In this document: positions 45,104 to 53,829 of the stretch, one piece after another
Numbering within the stretch: position 1 is the stretch's first letter
How the letters are laid out: the number at the start of each line of letters is the position of its first letter
Assembly: GCF_030252185.1 (NCBI RefSeq)
Contig: NZ_CP126970.1
Location: forward strand, 310,001-374,000
From: Corynebacterium suedekumii
GTDB lineage: Bacteria > Actinomycetota > Actinomycetes > Mycobacteriales > Mycobacteriaceae
DNA length: 64,000 bases
Direction: 5' to 3'
Made by a program: the position numbers and the translations under genes
Notes under the pieces: generated by a model
Databases searched by the model: none
Seen by the model: the letters and a program-made list of their open reading frames with translations, nothing else
Told to the model about the DNA's origin: nothing

Positions 45104-45771
45104 AGCTTGCGCTTGTCGACGACCAACCGCTGTTTCTCCATGGCATCAGTCAGATCATTGGTTCCCAGTCGGACATGGAGCTGATGTGGCAGGCGACAAA
45201 TGGTGCCGACGCTTTGGATAAGGCTCAACAGCAGCCTGTAGATGTGGTCGTAATGGATGTGCAGATGCCAATTCTCGATGGAATTTCCGCAACAGCTCAG
45301 CTTGCCGAGATTGCACCTGAAACAAAGTCGATTATCCTCACTACTTTCGATGATGAAGAGTATGTTCTCGGAGGTTTGGCTGCCGGGGCGAGTGGATTCA
45401 TTTTGAAGGACGCCGAGCCAGAGGTGTTGTTGGAATCAATCAGAACGGTCTTTCATGGCGACGCAGTTATTTCACCACGGGCTACCAATCGGATTATCCA
45501 CAGGTTGCAAGAACCGCAAATAACCAAAGTTTCGGCCACCGATCAGCAACGACTGTCTGATCTAACATACCGTGAACATGAGATTCTGGTGGCTATCGCA
45601 AAAGGATGGACGAACGCGGAGATTTGTGAGCGCTTCTTCATCTCTATGCCCACGGTGAAAACGCATGTAGGCCGCGTGATGGCAAAAACCAATTCTCGAG
45701 ATCGAGTACATATCGCGCTGCTGGCATATCGTGCCGGTTTGGTTTCTAGAGAAGACCTGCTTGAGTCCTAG
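45100..45771 (+). CDS. NarL/LuxR-type response regulator
   Basis: A 223-aa regulator. Receiver: D7/D8, phospho-acceptor Asp53 in VVVMDVQMPILDG, TTFDDEE and the Lys in FILKDAEP. C-terminal LuxR HTH: LTYREHEILVAIAKGWTNAE and FISMPTVKTHVGRVMAKT. ATG 45100 starts the conserved MKLALVDDQPL; the frame opens further upstream inside the kinase gene. Coupled to the kinase and upstream of the ABC genes, which it probably controls. Confidence 0.88.
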   Translation: MKLALVDDQPLFLHGISQIIGSQSDMELMWQATNGADALDKAQQQPVDVVVMDVQMPILDGISATAQLAEIAPETKSIILTTFDDEEYVLGGLAAGASGFILKDAEPEVLLESIRTVFHGDAVISPRATNRIIHRLQEPQITKVSATDQQRLSDLTYREHEILVAIAKGWTNAEICERFFISMPTVKTHVGRVMAKTNSRDRVHIALLAYRAGLVSREDLLES

Positions 45772-45851
45772 CGACATCATGCCTGGGTATGACGAAAAGA
45801 TCCTCCTGGGAGTCGATGTTTTAGCAGCTCAGAAACGACAAGATGGTCTTC

Positions 45852-46760
45852 ATGACCACAATCATTGAGACAAGAAATCTCACCAAGAAGTATGGTTCGA
45901 CTAGTGTCGTCGACAAGCTAAATTTGGCAGTATCCGAAGGCAGCGTTCATGGCTTGTTGGGGCCAAATGGATCTGGCAAATCCACCACCATGAAAATGAT
46001 GCTCGGGCTGCTCAAGCCAACCGATGGCGAAATTTACATGCTGGGGCGGCCAATGAACCGCGAGACTCGCGGCCAAGTGCTGGCGCATGTTGGTTCTCTA
46101 ATCGAGCAACCGTCGGCATATTTGCATCTCACCGGTGCTGAAAACTTAGGGATAGCAGCGCGTCTGCTGCGCGCTGAGCCGGCAAATGTGCAGCGTGCGA
46201 TCCACCTTGTGCGCTTGGAAAAGCACATGGACAAGCTGGTCAAAGACTATTCGCTAGGCATGAAGCAGCGACTCGGTATCGCGTTGGCGTTGCTCCGCGA
46301 CCCTAAGATTCTCATCTTGGATGAGCCAACGAATGGTCTGGATCCGGCGGGCATCGAGGAAATCCGAGAGCTCATCGTCAGCCTTGCTCGCGACGAAGGC
46401 CGCACGGTACTGGTGTCGAGTCATCTACTCTCCGAGATCGAAAAGATGGCGACAGAATTAAGCATCATCCACCAAGGTCAGCTCCTATTCCAAGGGACGC
46501 AGCGGGAGCTATTCGAAACCAAGCTGCCTGATGTCTTTGTGGAGACCCCTTCTCCGGCACGGGCAGCTGAGGCGTTGCGGGCTCTAGACCCCGCAACAGT
46601 TTCGGGTGGGCTGCTGCTCGGAAACCTGAGTGAGCAGGACGTTTCGGAAATGTGCGTGCGTCTCGTTGAGCAAGGAATTCCGATCACTCAGGTAGTCCGA
46701 CAGCATCGTAGCTTGGAAGAAGTCTTCATCGGGCTCACTGGTCGAGGAGGCTTGCAATGA
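45852..46760 (+). CDS. ABC transporter ATP-binding protein (bacitracin/lantibiotic-export type)
   Basis: A 302-aa ATPase: Walker A GLLGPNGSGKSTTMKMM, Q-loop GSLIEQPSAYLHLTG, signature YSLGMKQRLGIALAL, Walker B ILILDEPTNGLDPAG and H-loop VSSHLLSE. The Q-loop and EQPSAYLHLT pattern match BcrA/LanF-type subunits, which pair with two different small permeases as here. ATG 45852 (MTTIIETRNLTKKYG) is preferred; the frame opens at 45843. The stop overlaps the first permease gene (ATGA). Confidence 0.88.
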   Translation: MTTIIETRNLTKKYGSTSVVDKLNLAVSEGSVHGLLGPNGSGKSTTMKMMLGLLKPTDGEIYMLGRPMNRETRGQVLAHVGSLIEQPSAYLHLTGAENLGIAARLLRAEPANVQRAIHLVRLEKHMDKLVKDYSLGMKQRLGIALALLRDPKILILDEPTNGLDPAGIEEIRELIVSLARDEGRTVLVSSHLLSEIEKMATELSIIHQGQLLFQGTQRELFETKLPDVFVETPSPARAAEALRALDPATVSGGLLLGNLSEQDVSEMCVRLVEQGIPITQVVRQHRSLEEVFIGLTGRGGLQ

Positions 46761-47515
46761 TAGAAAACCTTGCCATCGAAGTCGCTAAACTTCGACGCTC
46801 TCACGTGGGGCTTTTTGGAATCGGGTTGACGGTGGGCATTGTGTTGTTCACCAGCATGGGGCTTTTTAAAACAGGGAAAATCGATTCTTTTTCCGTGAAC
46901 CCAGATGAACAATGGGCGACGTACTTGATCGGCTATTTGTTGGTGCTGTCGCTGCTTGCTCCTATTCAACTCGCGCTGCTTGCTAGCCGTTCTGTAGATC
47001 CCGAGCACTTGGCTGGCGGCTGGCGTCTCAATGCCGTTGCAGGTACCTGGCCCGGCATGTTGCTCCGTCGAAAGTTTGTGATCTTCTTGTTCATTTTGGT
47101 CTTACTGCGCGTCGTGGAATTGGGCGTGATTTTGGGTGCGCCATTCACATTGGGGGCTCCCGGGCCTTCAGCTGAAGTTTGGGGAGTTTGGGTAGGTACC
47201 GCGGCTGGTGCCTTGGGCACAAGTGCAGCGATGTTGGCAATTTTCATGTGGATTGCTGCCCGATTCGAATCTCAATTGGTAGTGCTTGGTGTGGGCGTTC
47301 TCGGTGGGCTGTTAGGTATCTGGGGAATGCTCTCGCCGAAGTGGTTAAGCATGATCAATCCGTTTGGCTATTTCGCAGTGATTACCCCGTACACCTTCAC
47401 GGACGCTGGTGTCATCCCAGTTCAACAAGCATGGGTTCCATGGGGTTTATTCGTGGTGATTGCTGCGGCCAGTTTTGTCTTTTTGACCCATCGACTTAAT
47501 TCAAGGGAGTACTAG
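46757..47515 (+). CDS. ABC transporter permease, LanE/G- or BcrB-like (first)
   Basis: A 252-aa protein with six hydrophobic helices, starting IENLAIEVAKLRRSHVGLFG. The pattern KLRRSH at the cytosolic N terminus recurs in the second permease (LLKFRRSH), as in lantibiotic-immunity permeases. With the ATPase and second permease it should form an exporter of an antimicrobial peptide or drug. Starts in the ATPase stop codon. Confidence 0.8.
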   Translation: MIENLAIEVAKLRRSHVGLFGIGLTVGIVLFTSMGLFKTGKIDSFSVNPDEQWATYLIGYLLVLSLLAPIQLALLASRSVDPEHLAGGWRLNAVAGTWPGMLLRRKFVIFLFILVLLRVVELGVILGAPFTLGAPGPSAEVWGVWVGTAAGALGTSAAMLAIFMWIAARFESQLVVLGVGVLGGLLGIWGMLSPKWLSMINPFGYFAVITPYTFTDAGVIPVQQAWVPWGLFVVIAAASFVFLTHRLNSREY

Positions 47516-47517
47516 CA

Positions 47518-48264
47518 ATGCTGCTTCGAAATGAACTCCTTAAGTTCCGACGCTCCCACATTTGGACGGTGTTAGTACTCATCCCGTTAATTTCAGTCGG
47601 TTATGGAGCTGGAAACTACTCGGCAAATAAGGAAATGCTCACTGCGGGCTGGTCTAGCTATCTTTCTCAGGTCGTGCTGTTTTATGGATTGTTTTTCATG
47701 ACTATCGGTATCGCGATCCTTGGTTCTGCTGCGTGGCGTCTCGAACACCGCGGATTCAACTGGAATCAGTTGATGACAATGCCACGGGGAGTTGGGGGAA
47801 CAATCGCCGCAAAGATCGGCGCTTTGGTGGTGTTGGTTTCGCTCATGCAACTCATGCTCCTGCTATTTGGCATCATTGCCGGCATGGTACTTCGCGTACC
47901 TGGGCCTTTGCCATGGGTAAATATTGCGGGAATCGTATTGGCGATACTACCGGGAGCTGCAGTGGCATCCTGGCAATCTTTCTTCTCGATGATTATCCGC
48001 AATTTCGCGGCACCAGTTGCCATAGCACTAGGCGGCACAATCCTTACTTTTGGAGTGGTGAGCGCCGGTTTTGAAAAGCTTATGTGGGTTCTTCCGTCTG
48101 CACTCATAACCAATACGATTTCCCTTGGTAGCACTGCAGTTTCTACGGCGGGAGATCTAAACCTTTCTACTTTGACTGCACTCGTGGTCTCGTCAGTGGC
48201 TTTTACTGTCTTGGGCTGGGGACTGTCGGTGATGTGGTTGCAGAGGGTTGATATTCGGTCGTAG
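47518..48264 (+). CDS. ABC transporter permease, LanE/G- or BcrB-like (second)
   Basis: A 248-aa six-helix protein beginning MLLRNELLKFRRSHIWTVLV, two bases after the first permease. Internal segments WRLEHRGFNWNQLMTMPRG and SWQSFFSMIIRNFAAPVAIA are typical of the LanEG/MutEG permease family. Last intact gene of the TCS-ABC operon. The set TCS + ATPase + two permeases is the usual layout of self-protection systems against peptide antibiotics. Confidence 0.82.
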   Translation: MLLRNELLKFRRSHIWTVLVLIPLISVGYGAGNYSANKEMLTAGWSSYLSQVVLFYGLFFMTIGIAILGSAAWRLEHRGFNWNQLMTMPRGVGGTIAAKIGALVVLVSLMQLMLLLFGIIAGMVLRVPGPLPWVNIAGIVLAILPGAAVASWQSFFSMIIRNFAAPVAIALGGTILTFGVVSAGFEKLMWVLPSALITNTISLGSTAVSTAGDLNLSTLTALVVSSVAFTVLGWGLSVMWLQRVDIRS

Positions 48265-48297
48265 TTATTCAACACCGGAACATCTACCCTGGAGTCC

Positions 48298-48444
48298 ATG
48301 TCTAAGATTTGGTCTCCGACCGAGAAGTGGCGACACCGCCACAAGCAAAATCGCCTCTACCGTGAGCGGCTCATGAACCGCAAGGACCGGAGATCACAAA
48401 CTCGAAAGAGGATGAAGACTGGGTCGTCACGGCTCTCCGCCTGA
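48298..48444 (+). pseudogene. Start of a small basic protein gene, cut by an IS1628 end
   Basis: From ATG 48298, with a GGAGTCC ribosome site, the frame reads MSKIWSPTEKWRHRHKQNR and LYRERLMNRKDRRSQTRK, a very basic peptide, then passes at 48407 into an IS1628 right end and stops in it. Follows the second permease by 33 bp. Native sequence is about 36 codons; the rest is lost. Function unknown. Confidence 0.45.
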
Positions 48445-48460
48445 AGTTTGCAACAGCACC
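48407..48460 (+). mobile_element. IS1628 right-end remnant
   Basis: The last 54 bp of IS1628 (from AGAGGATGAAGACTGGG to the terminal CAACAGCACC) stand alone here. With the copy at 42729-43571 in the same orientation it brackets the TCS-ABC cassette, like the relic of a composite transposon. Confidence 0.88.
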
Positions 48461-48647
48461 GGTGTGGGCCTCCTTTACCGCTGGGGAACACTGAGCAAGG
48501 CTTCGCGAAGCGGAGTCGCGGTAGCCCCTCACTACAGCCCGACCGCTCAGGTTGCCAGACCTGCGGTACGTTGCAATGAGGTACACCCTTTTGGAGCTTT
48601 ATGTGGCGCATGTTTCGGTTGTTTCGTTTATTCGGTAATGTGGGGGC

Positions 48648-49097
48648 ATGTCACACCTACAGGACAATGAGCTCGCTAGCACGGCGGCCACAGCCCGCGA
48701 GGCTTTGCAGAAAATCAACCGCGTCCTAAGCGATACATCTACCAACAAAGACGTGAAGGTCGTGGTGGAGAACTCTGATGACGTTATTCTTCTACCCAGA
48801 GAAGTCGCCACCGTCCTCCGGGAGATCTTGGTTAATTCAGCAGCCGGCAGATCAGTAGGCGTAATCCCTATGCGGGCCGAGCTGACCACCCAGCAAGCAG
48901 CTAACCTGCTTAATGTCTCTCGTCCGCATGTCATTAAATTGATGGATGACGGTATCTTGCCAGGACATAAGGTTGGTACGCATCGACGCATCTATGCGGC
49001 CGACGTGCAGGCCTACAAACACCAACGAGATATCGATACCCGCACAGCTGCAGATGATCTCACTGCCCTGACCGAGGAGATGGGGCTCTACGAGTGA
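48648..49097 (+). CDS. Antitoxin with excisionase-type HTH
   Basis: A 149-aa protein. The N-terminal half is helical (ELASTAATAREALQKINRVL); the second half has an excisionase/MerR-like HTH, LTTQQAANLLNVSRPHVIKLM, and the wing LPGHKVGTHRRIYAADV. HTH proteins of this kind pair with PIN toxins. Its TGA overlaps the GTG of the toxin gene, the usual coupling of such modules. The upstream 187 bp include a 12-bp perfect palindrome, GCTTCGCGAAGC (48500-48511). Confidence 0.82.
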   Translation: MSHLQDNELASTAATAREALQKINRVLSDTSTNKDVKVVVENSDDVILLPREVATVLREILVNSAAGRSVGVIPMRAELTTQQAANLLNVSRPHVIKLMDDGILPGHKVGTHRRIYAADVQAYKHQRDIDTRTAADDLTALTEEMGLYE

Positions 49098-49549
49098 GTG
49101 GTTTCACCGTTATCTACGACGCCAACGTCCTATACCCCACTATGTTGCGCGACATCCTGATCCGACTGGCAGGCACGGGCATTTACCAAGCCCGGTGGAC
49201 CGAAGACATCTTGGATGAGGTCTTTCGCAACCTCCAGGCCAACCGGTCAGATCTTGACCCCAGTAAACTACGCCGAACCAGAGAGCTGATGTGTCGGGCT
49301 GTGGATGACTGCCTGGTGACTGGGTATGAAGATTTAATTGAGTCATTGTCTCTACCGGATCCTGATGACCGTCATGTTCTTGCTGCTGCCATCAGATGTG
49401 GTGCCCAGGTGATCGTCACCGAAAACGCGCGGGATTTTCCTCAAGACGTGATGGATAGATACGGCATCGAGATCCAGGGTGCTGATGAGTTTTTATGCGA
49501 TCAGATTGATCTGTTTGGCACTCGTGTCCACCAGGCTGTTACCTACTGA
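49094..49549 (+). CDS. PIN-domain toxin, C terminus cut by IS21
   Basis: A PIN ribonuclease toxin of 151 aa as printed. Acidic catalytic residues lie in VIYDANVLYP (first Asp), RWTEDILDEVFRN (Glu), LPDPDDRHVLAAA (Asp) and VTENARDFP. The gene originally ran on: removing the 2580-bp IS21 and one CCTAC joins VTY to the 33 codons at 52132-52233, giving 184 aa. The truncated form keeps all PIN acidic residues but loses its C-terminal helices, so activity or antitoxin binding may be changed. GTG start overlapping the antitoxin stop. Confidence 0.85.
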   Translation: MSGFTVIYDANVLYPTMLRDILIRLAGTGIYQARWTEDILDEVFRNLQANRSDLDPSKLRRTRELMCRAVDDCLVTGYEDLIESLSLPDPDDRHVLAAAIRCGAQVIVTENARDFPQDVMDRYGIEIQGADEFLCDQIDLFGTRVHQAVTY

Positions 49550-49707
49550 ATATTCGCTTCACTGGGGTCCACCGGTCGCGTGTCCGGGGGCCGGCAGGCT
49601 GAGGACGGGTTCGTAGGCCTCGGGGCCACTCGTGGTGCGCTCGGGGGCCACCACGCTTACGCTCCTCCCGCCGTGTGTATAGGGCACACGGCGGAAGGAG
49701 CAAGCCA

Positions 49708-51270
49708 ATGGTACGAAAGATCAGAGCGAAGCTGATACTCCAGCTACGCTCCGAGGGCCTGTCAGGACGCACGATCGCCGCGTCACAGGGTATGTCCCGA
49801 AAAAGCATCACCGCTGTGCTGGAAGCAGCCGACACCGCGGGTGTGAGCTGGGATGATGTCGCCGAGCGTCCCGAGGACGAAGTCTATGACCTGCTGTTCC
49901 CGGGCCGGGGACAGCACCACAGCATCTTCGCCCAGCCGGACTGGGAGAACGTCCACCGGGAACTCGCCCGGGTCGGCGTGACCCTGAAGCTGCTGCACGG
50001 CGAGTACACCGACAGGTGTGCGGCCACCGGTGCCCCGGCGATGGGTTACGACCGGTTCTGTCGGACCTACCAGCGCCACGTCCTGGTCACCGGGGCGGCA
50101 TCGAGGGTCGGACACAAGGCCGCCCAGAGCGTCGAAGTCGACTGGTCCGGACCGACGATGACACTGTTTGACCCGGTCAACGCCACCCCGAGGCCGGTGT
50201 ACCTGTTCGTCGGGTGCCTGCCCTTCAGCCGCTACTCGTTCGTCTACCCCAGCCTGGACATGACGCAGGAGTCCTGGCTGCGGGCCCATGTCGCAATGTT
50301 CACCGCCTTCGGCGGATCGGTACCGCGGATCGTGCCCGACAACCTCAAAACCGGAGTGATCACACATCCCCGCGACGGTGAGATCGTCCTCAACGACGCC
50401 TACCGTGAGATGGCCGCACACTACTCGGCCGCCGTACTACCGGGCAGGGTGCGCAAAGCGAAGGACAAACCGAGCGTGGAAAATACTGTCTGGCATGTCG
50501 CGATGCGGGTCATCGCGCAGCTACGTGACCAGCAGTTCACGTCGCTTCCGGAGCTGACGGCCGCGGTCACCGACCAGGTCGCGGCCTACAACGCCGAGCC
50601 TTTCCAGAAGCGGGACGGCTCCCGGGCCAGTGTCTTCACCACCGAGGAACACCCCCTGCTGACCGGGCTTCCGCAGGTCGCCTATGAGATCAGCCGGTGG
50701 GTCTACGGCCGGAGGGTCGGGCGCAACGGGCACGTGGTGTGGGAGAAGAATTTCTACTCGGTGCCAGTCACCCATATCGGTACGGGTGTGGATCTGCGGA
50801 TCACCGACCGGGTGCTGCAGGTCTACTCCGGCCAGCAAAGGGTGAGCAGCCATGTGCTGCTTCCCGAGGGATCAGCCAATCAGTACCGCACCAACGACGC
50901 TGATCTACCCGCCGGGGAGCGCTACCAGCCGTGGGACGCCCCGCGCGTGCGGGAGTGGGCAGGCCGGGTGGGTCCGTCCGCGACGGTGGTGGTCAACCGG
51001 ATCTTCGAATCGGTGGCCGTCGACGAGCAGGGCCTGAATGCCGCCCTGGCGGTGTTGCGGTTGACGCGGCGGTATTCCGCCGAGCGGGTCGAGGACGCCT
51101 GCAGGCTGGCGCTGGCCGGGCATGTCCGGTCCCCGCGGTACGTGCACCTGCACCCGATCCTGGCCACCGGACAGGATCAGGCCGCCCGGCAGCGTCCACC
51201 CCGGGAGGAACCGGTGGAGGAAGGCGGATTTGTCCGCGGCACCGACTACTACGCAGGAGACGTGAAATGA
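49708..51270 (+). CDS. IS21 transposase IstA, copy 1
   Basis: A 520-aa DDE transposase. N-terminal HTH LRSEGLSGRTIAASQGMSRK, catalytic core with SVEVDWSGPTM (Asp), PRIVPDNLKTGVI (Asp) and KAKDKPSVENTVWHVAMR (Glu), then the Mu-type C-terminal region. ATG 49708 follows GGAGCAAGCC and is preferred to the longer frame from 49675. Stop overlaps istB. Confidence 0.93.
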   Translation: MVRKIRAKLILQLRSEGLSGRTIAASQGMSRKSITAVLEAADTAGVSWDDVAERPEDEVYDLLFPGRGQHHSIFAQPDWENVHRELARVGVTLKLLHGEYTDRCAATGAPAMGYDRFCRTYQRHVLVTGAASRVGHKAAQSVEVDWSGPTMTLFDPVNATPRPVYLFVGCLPFSRYSFVYPSLDMTQESWLRAHVAMFTAFGGSVPRIVPDNLKTGVITHPRDGEIVLNDAYREMAAHYSAAVLPGRVRKAKDKPSVENTVWHVAMRVIAQLRDQQFTSLPELTAAVTDQVAAYNAEPFQKRDGSRASVFTTEEHPLLTGLPQVAYEISRWVYGRRVGRNGHVVWEKNFYSVPVTHIGTGVDLRITDRVLQVYSGQQRVSSHVLLPEGSANQYRTNDADLPAGERYQPWDAPRVREWAGRVGPSATVVVNRIFESVAVDEQGLNAALAVLRLTRRYSAERVEDACRLALAGHVRSPRYVHLHPILATGQDQAARQRPPREEPVEEGGFVRGTDYYAGDVK

Positions 51271-52013
51271 GCGGCATCGACATGGAAACCAAACGCAAAC
51301 TCCGCGACATGGGCGCGACCGCCCTGCTGGAGGCCATCGACGCCGAAGACGAGAACCTCGTCCTGGGGATGGGATTCGAGGAGCGGCTGCGACTGATCGT
51401 CGATGAGGCGTATGCCACCTTCACCCACGGCAAGGTCGACGGGCTGATCCGCCGGGCCGGCCTGCGCTATCCGGCTGCTGATCTGCGTCGGATCGACCTG
51501 GTCGAGCAACGAGGACTGAATCGCAACCTGCTGGCTACCTTGGCGACCTGCGGGTTCATCGAACGCCACCAGAATGTCGTGTTCCAGGGCTTCACCGGGT
51601 CGGGGAAGTCCTACCTGGGGTGCGCGCTGGCGAAGCAGGCCTGCCAGCACCGGTATCGGGCGCACTACATCCGGATGCCGGATCTGGAGGAAGCCTGGGC
51701 CACCGCACGCGACAAACCCCAGGGAGCGACGAAGTTCCTCAAGAAGTACGCCGCGTTCACTGTCCTCGTGATCGACGAGTGGCTGCTGGATCATCCGGAT
51801 GAGGCCATACGCAGCATGCTGCTGGAACTGCTCGAGCGTCGCTACGACTCCGCATCGACGGTGTTCTGCACCCAATACGCCAAGAAGGACTGGCATCAAA
51901 GGCTCGGATCCGGGGTGCACGCCGATGCGATCATGGACCGGATCGTGCACAACACCATCTGGGTCGACACCGGCACCCACAACATGCGGGAGCACGTCAC
52001 GATGAACCAGTAG
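51267..52013 (+). CDS. IS21 helper ATPase IstB, copy 1
   Basis: A 248-aa AAA+ ATPase that directs IstA to target DNA. Walker A GFTGSGKSYLGCALA, Walker B VLVIDEWLLD and sensor VFCTQYAKKDWHQRLG are present. ATG start overlaps the istA stop (ATGA). Confidence 0.93.
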   Translation: MSGIDMETKRKLRDMGATALLEAIDAEDENLVLGMGFEERLRLIVDEAYATFTHGKVDGLIRRAGLRYPAADLRRIDLVEQRGLNRNLLATLATCGFIERHQNVVFQGFTGSGKSYLGCALAKQACQHRYRAHYIRMPDLEEAWATARDKPQGATKFLKKYAAFTVLVIDEWLLDHPDEAIRSMLLELLERRYDSASTVFCTQYAKKDWHQRLGSGVHADAIMDRIVHNTIWVDTGTHNMREHVTMNQ

Positions 52014-52131
52014 GAAACACCCAGCGTCGGCCGGTGGCCCCCATCCCTACGGTCACCGGCCCCCGCAGGCAATACCGCTGGCCCCCAACCGCATGATCGG
52101 GTGGCCTTCACAACTGCGAATACTCACCTAC

Positions 52132-52233
52132 GCTGCGGCGGCGTTTAAGAATCCTCCTAGGACCATTGATGATGTGCTTGATGCGCTGGCCACAGCGGGA
52201 GCCCCGTCTGCTGCGGACCTACTCCGACGATAG
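52132..52233 (+). pseudogene. Severed 3' end of the PIN toxin gene
   Basis: Reads AAAAFKNPPRTIDDVLDALA and ends SAADLLRR with TAG at 52231-52233. It restores the toxin reading frame when the IS21 element and one CCTAC are removed. No start of its own. Confidence 0.82.
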
Positions 52234-52365
52234 ATCACCCCACCCATGGATTCTCACCGGGTATGCCCTACGGGCGCACCCGACTGATGGTCGGGCTGAT
52301 TCTCTACCGGGTGGCGGTGGGGAATTTATAGGGCTCGGCGGCGCCCGCTGCGCTGAGCGGAAAGG

Positions 52366-52409
52366 GCCGTCGGCGCATCCCGGTGTGTCAACCGGGGTGC
52401 GCCGTCGGC
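52366..52409. terminator. Long stem-loop after the DUF981-type gene
   Basis: GCCGTCGGCGCATCCCGG (52366-52383) and CCGGGGTGCGCCGTCGGC (52392-52409) pair at 16 of 18 positions with an 8-base loop. It sits 9 bp past the stop of the minus-strand gene at 52419 and no T-tract is evident. The rest of 52234-52418 holds nothing recognisable. Confidence 0.65.
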
Positions 52410-52418
52410 AGGTCGAGC

Positions 52419-53126
52419 CTAGAGCTCGGGGTGCATCACCTCAGGGTTGTTGAAGGGCCACGGGAAGAATCCGACGTGGCTGTAGAACAGGGTGAAGGCG
52501 AGGAAGATCCAGGCCATGCCGGCAATCCAGGCGAGGACGCCGAACACCTTGGCCACGGTCCTGTTCGTCAGCGCGAAGGGCGAGAGGATGGCCGCGACAC
52601 CGGTGATCACGTACATGGAGAACACCATGAGCGGTTCGATCATGTTCCCGGCCAGGAGGCGGGCGATCGGTTCGACGGTGGGCGGGCGCCACTGGCCGAA
52701 GTGCAGGCCGGCGATGCCGAAGAGCACGATGGCGAAACCGGCGACGGCGGCGATGTAGAGGATGGGCCGCAGGGTGGCGACCATGTCCAGCTCGCGGAGG
52801 CCGCGTTCCGCACGATCCTCCGCGCGCAGGATGGCGAAACCGGCGATCAGGGTGAGGAGGCCGTAGATGGCGGCGGGTTCACCGAAGGTGACGTTGTCCA
52901 CAGCACAGCAGAAGACGCCCTCGATCTGCTCCAGCGGCCAGGTCAGGGTCATGTGCATGCCGGTGAAAGCCAGGAAGCCGCCGGCGGCGATGAATCCCCA
53001 GCCGAAACCGCTCACGCTGCGTCCGGGGTTGACGTCGAGGGAGCGCATGAACAGCGGGACCATGAGGATGATGACGCCGACGACCAGGCCCATCATCGTG
53101 TTGTAGGTAATTCCTTGCATCAGCAT
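52419..53126 (-). CDS. DUF981-type membrane protein
   Basis: A 235-aa protein with about six helices. Conserved-looking loops include RSLDVNPGRSVSGFGWGF, GMHMTLTWPLEQIEG and FGIAGLHFGQWRPPTVEP, which I associate with the DUF981 family of actinobacterial membrane proteins. Function unknown. It follows the small membrane protein gene by 7 bp, so the two form an operon ending in the hairpin at 52366-52409. High GC like the core, unlike the neighbouring accessory DNA. Confidence 0.65.
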   Translation of the reverse strand: MLMQGITYNTMMGLVVGVIILMVPLFMRSLDVNPGRSVSGFGWGFIAAGGFLAFTGMHMTLTWPLEQIEGVFCCAVDNVTFGEPAAIYGLLTLIAGFAILRAEDRAERGLRELDMVATLRPILYIAAVAGFAIVLFGIAGLHFGQWRPPTVEPIARLLAGNMIEPLMVFSMYVITGVAAILSPFALTNRTVAKVFGVLAWIAGMAWIFLAFTLFYSHVGFFPWPFNNPEVMHPEL

Positions 53127-53133
53127 GGTGGCG

Positions 53134-53382
53134 TCACTCCCGCTCTGCCAGCATGAGCTGACGGATGGACATCAGGGCGACGGCACCGGCGAAGGTGGCG
53201 ACCCAGATCAGCGCGCCGACGTCCTGGCCGGCGGTGGTCCCGACGGTCCAGAACACGATGGCGCCGAGGATGAGGCCGACGACGATGAGTGCCGCAGTGA
53301 TTTTGGGCAGCAGGGACGACCATCGGGCGGTCTCGCTGTCGATGCCCGCGCGCGTGGCGCCAGCATTTCCCTGAATACTCAT
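53134..53382 (-). CDS. Small membrane protein, partner of the DUF981-type gene
   Basis: An 82-aa protein with two hydrophobic helices (KITAALIVVGLILGAIVFW; LIWVATFAGAVALMS). ATG 53382 (MSIQGNAGATRAG) follows AGGAAAG and is preferred to the longer frame from 53442. First gene of the two-gene operon. No family recognised. Confidence 0.6.
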   Translation of the reverse strand: MSIQGNAGATRAGIDSETARWSSLLPKITAALIVVGLILGAIVFWTVGTTAGQDVGALIWVATFAGAVALMSIRQLMLAERE

Positions 53383-53829
53383 ATAACTCTTTCCTATCGA
53401 GTTGCGAAGGGAGTGTTCACCTGACGTACAGGCAACTCCCAAATATGATGATCGGACTATTTTGGGGGTGAATCGGCCTGAATTTTTGAGAGTGGCGTGT
53501 TACGCGGCGTGAAGGCCTGCGTAGTTTTCTCGTTGGTAGTTGGTATGATGGGTGCTGTCGCCCGAACTTTGCAACAGCACCGTCTTCACCCTGAAGGTGA
53601 CCTTTCTGACTGGTGATTTGTAGCGTGGTAACTCCAAATTTTACCTGGTCAGGGGGTCACTTCTCTTCTTTGTGGGCCCGTGCCAGCTGATCACCGTAAA
53701 AAACCCGGGCTAGTGTCTCGTCAGCTGTGGGTCGGACTGCCCGTCGGCGTAACGTCGCGCACGAACAGGAAGAGCCGCACCCCCGTCGGAAGCGGGGCCC
53801 GCAGCTCAGCAGGTCAGGAACACCCGTCG
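53383..53829. other. Intergenic stretch with a solo IS1628 end
   Basis: No gene found. 53555-53581 is a 27-bp left-end remnant of IS1628 (minus orientation, ending GCAACAGCACC). Left of it lies the promoter region of the small membrane protein gene. 53582-53829 contains no recognisable feature. Confidence 0.55.

Larger units (their letters stand above)
49547..52126 (+). mobile_element. IS21-family element, copy 1 (2580 bp)
   Basis: Ends TGAATATTCGC (49547) and, read inward from 52126, TGAGTATTCGC. Flanked by a 5-bp target duplication CCTAC (49542-49546, 52127-52131). Carries istA and istB, both intact. Inserted in the PIN toxin gene; its first bases supply the toxin's new TGA stop. A second copy of equal length lies at 58243-60822. 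Confidence 0.92.
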
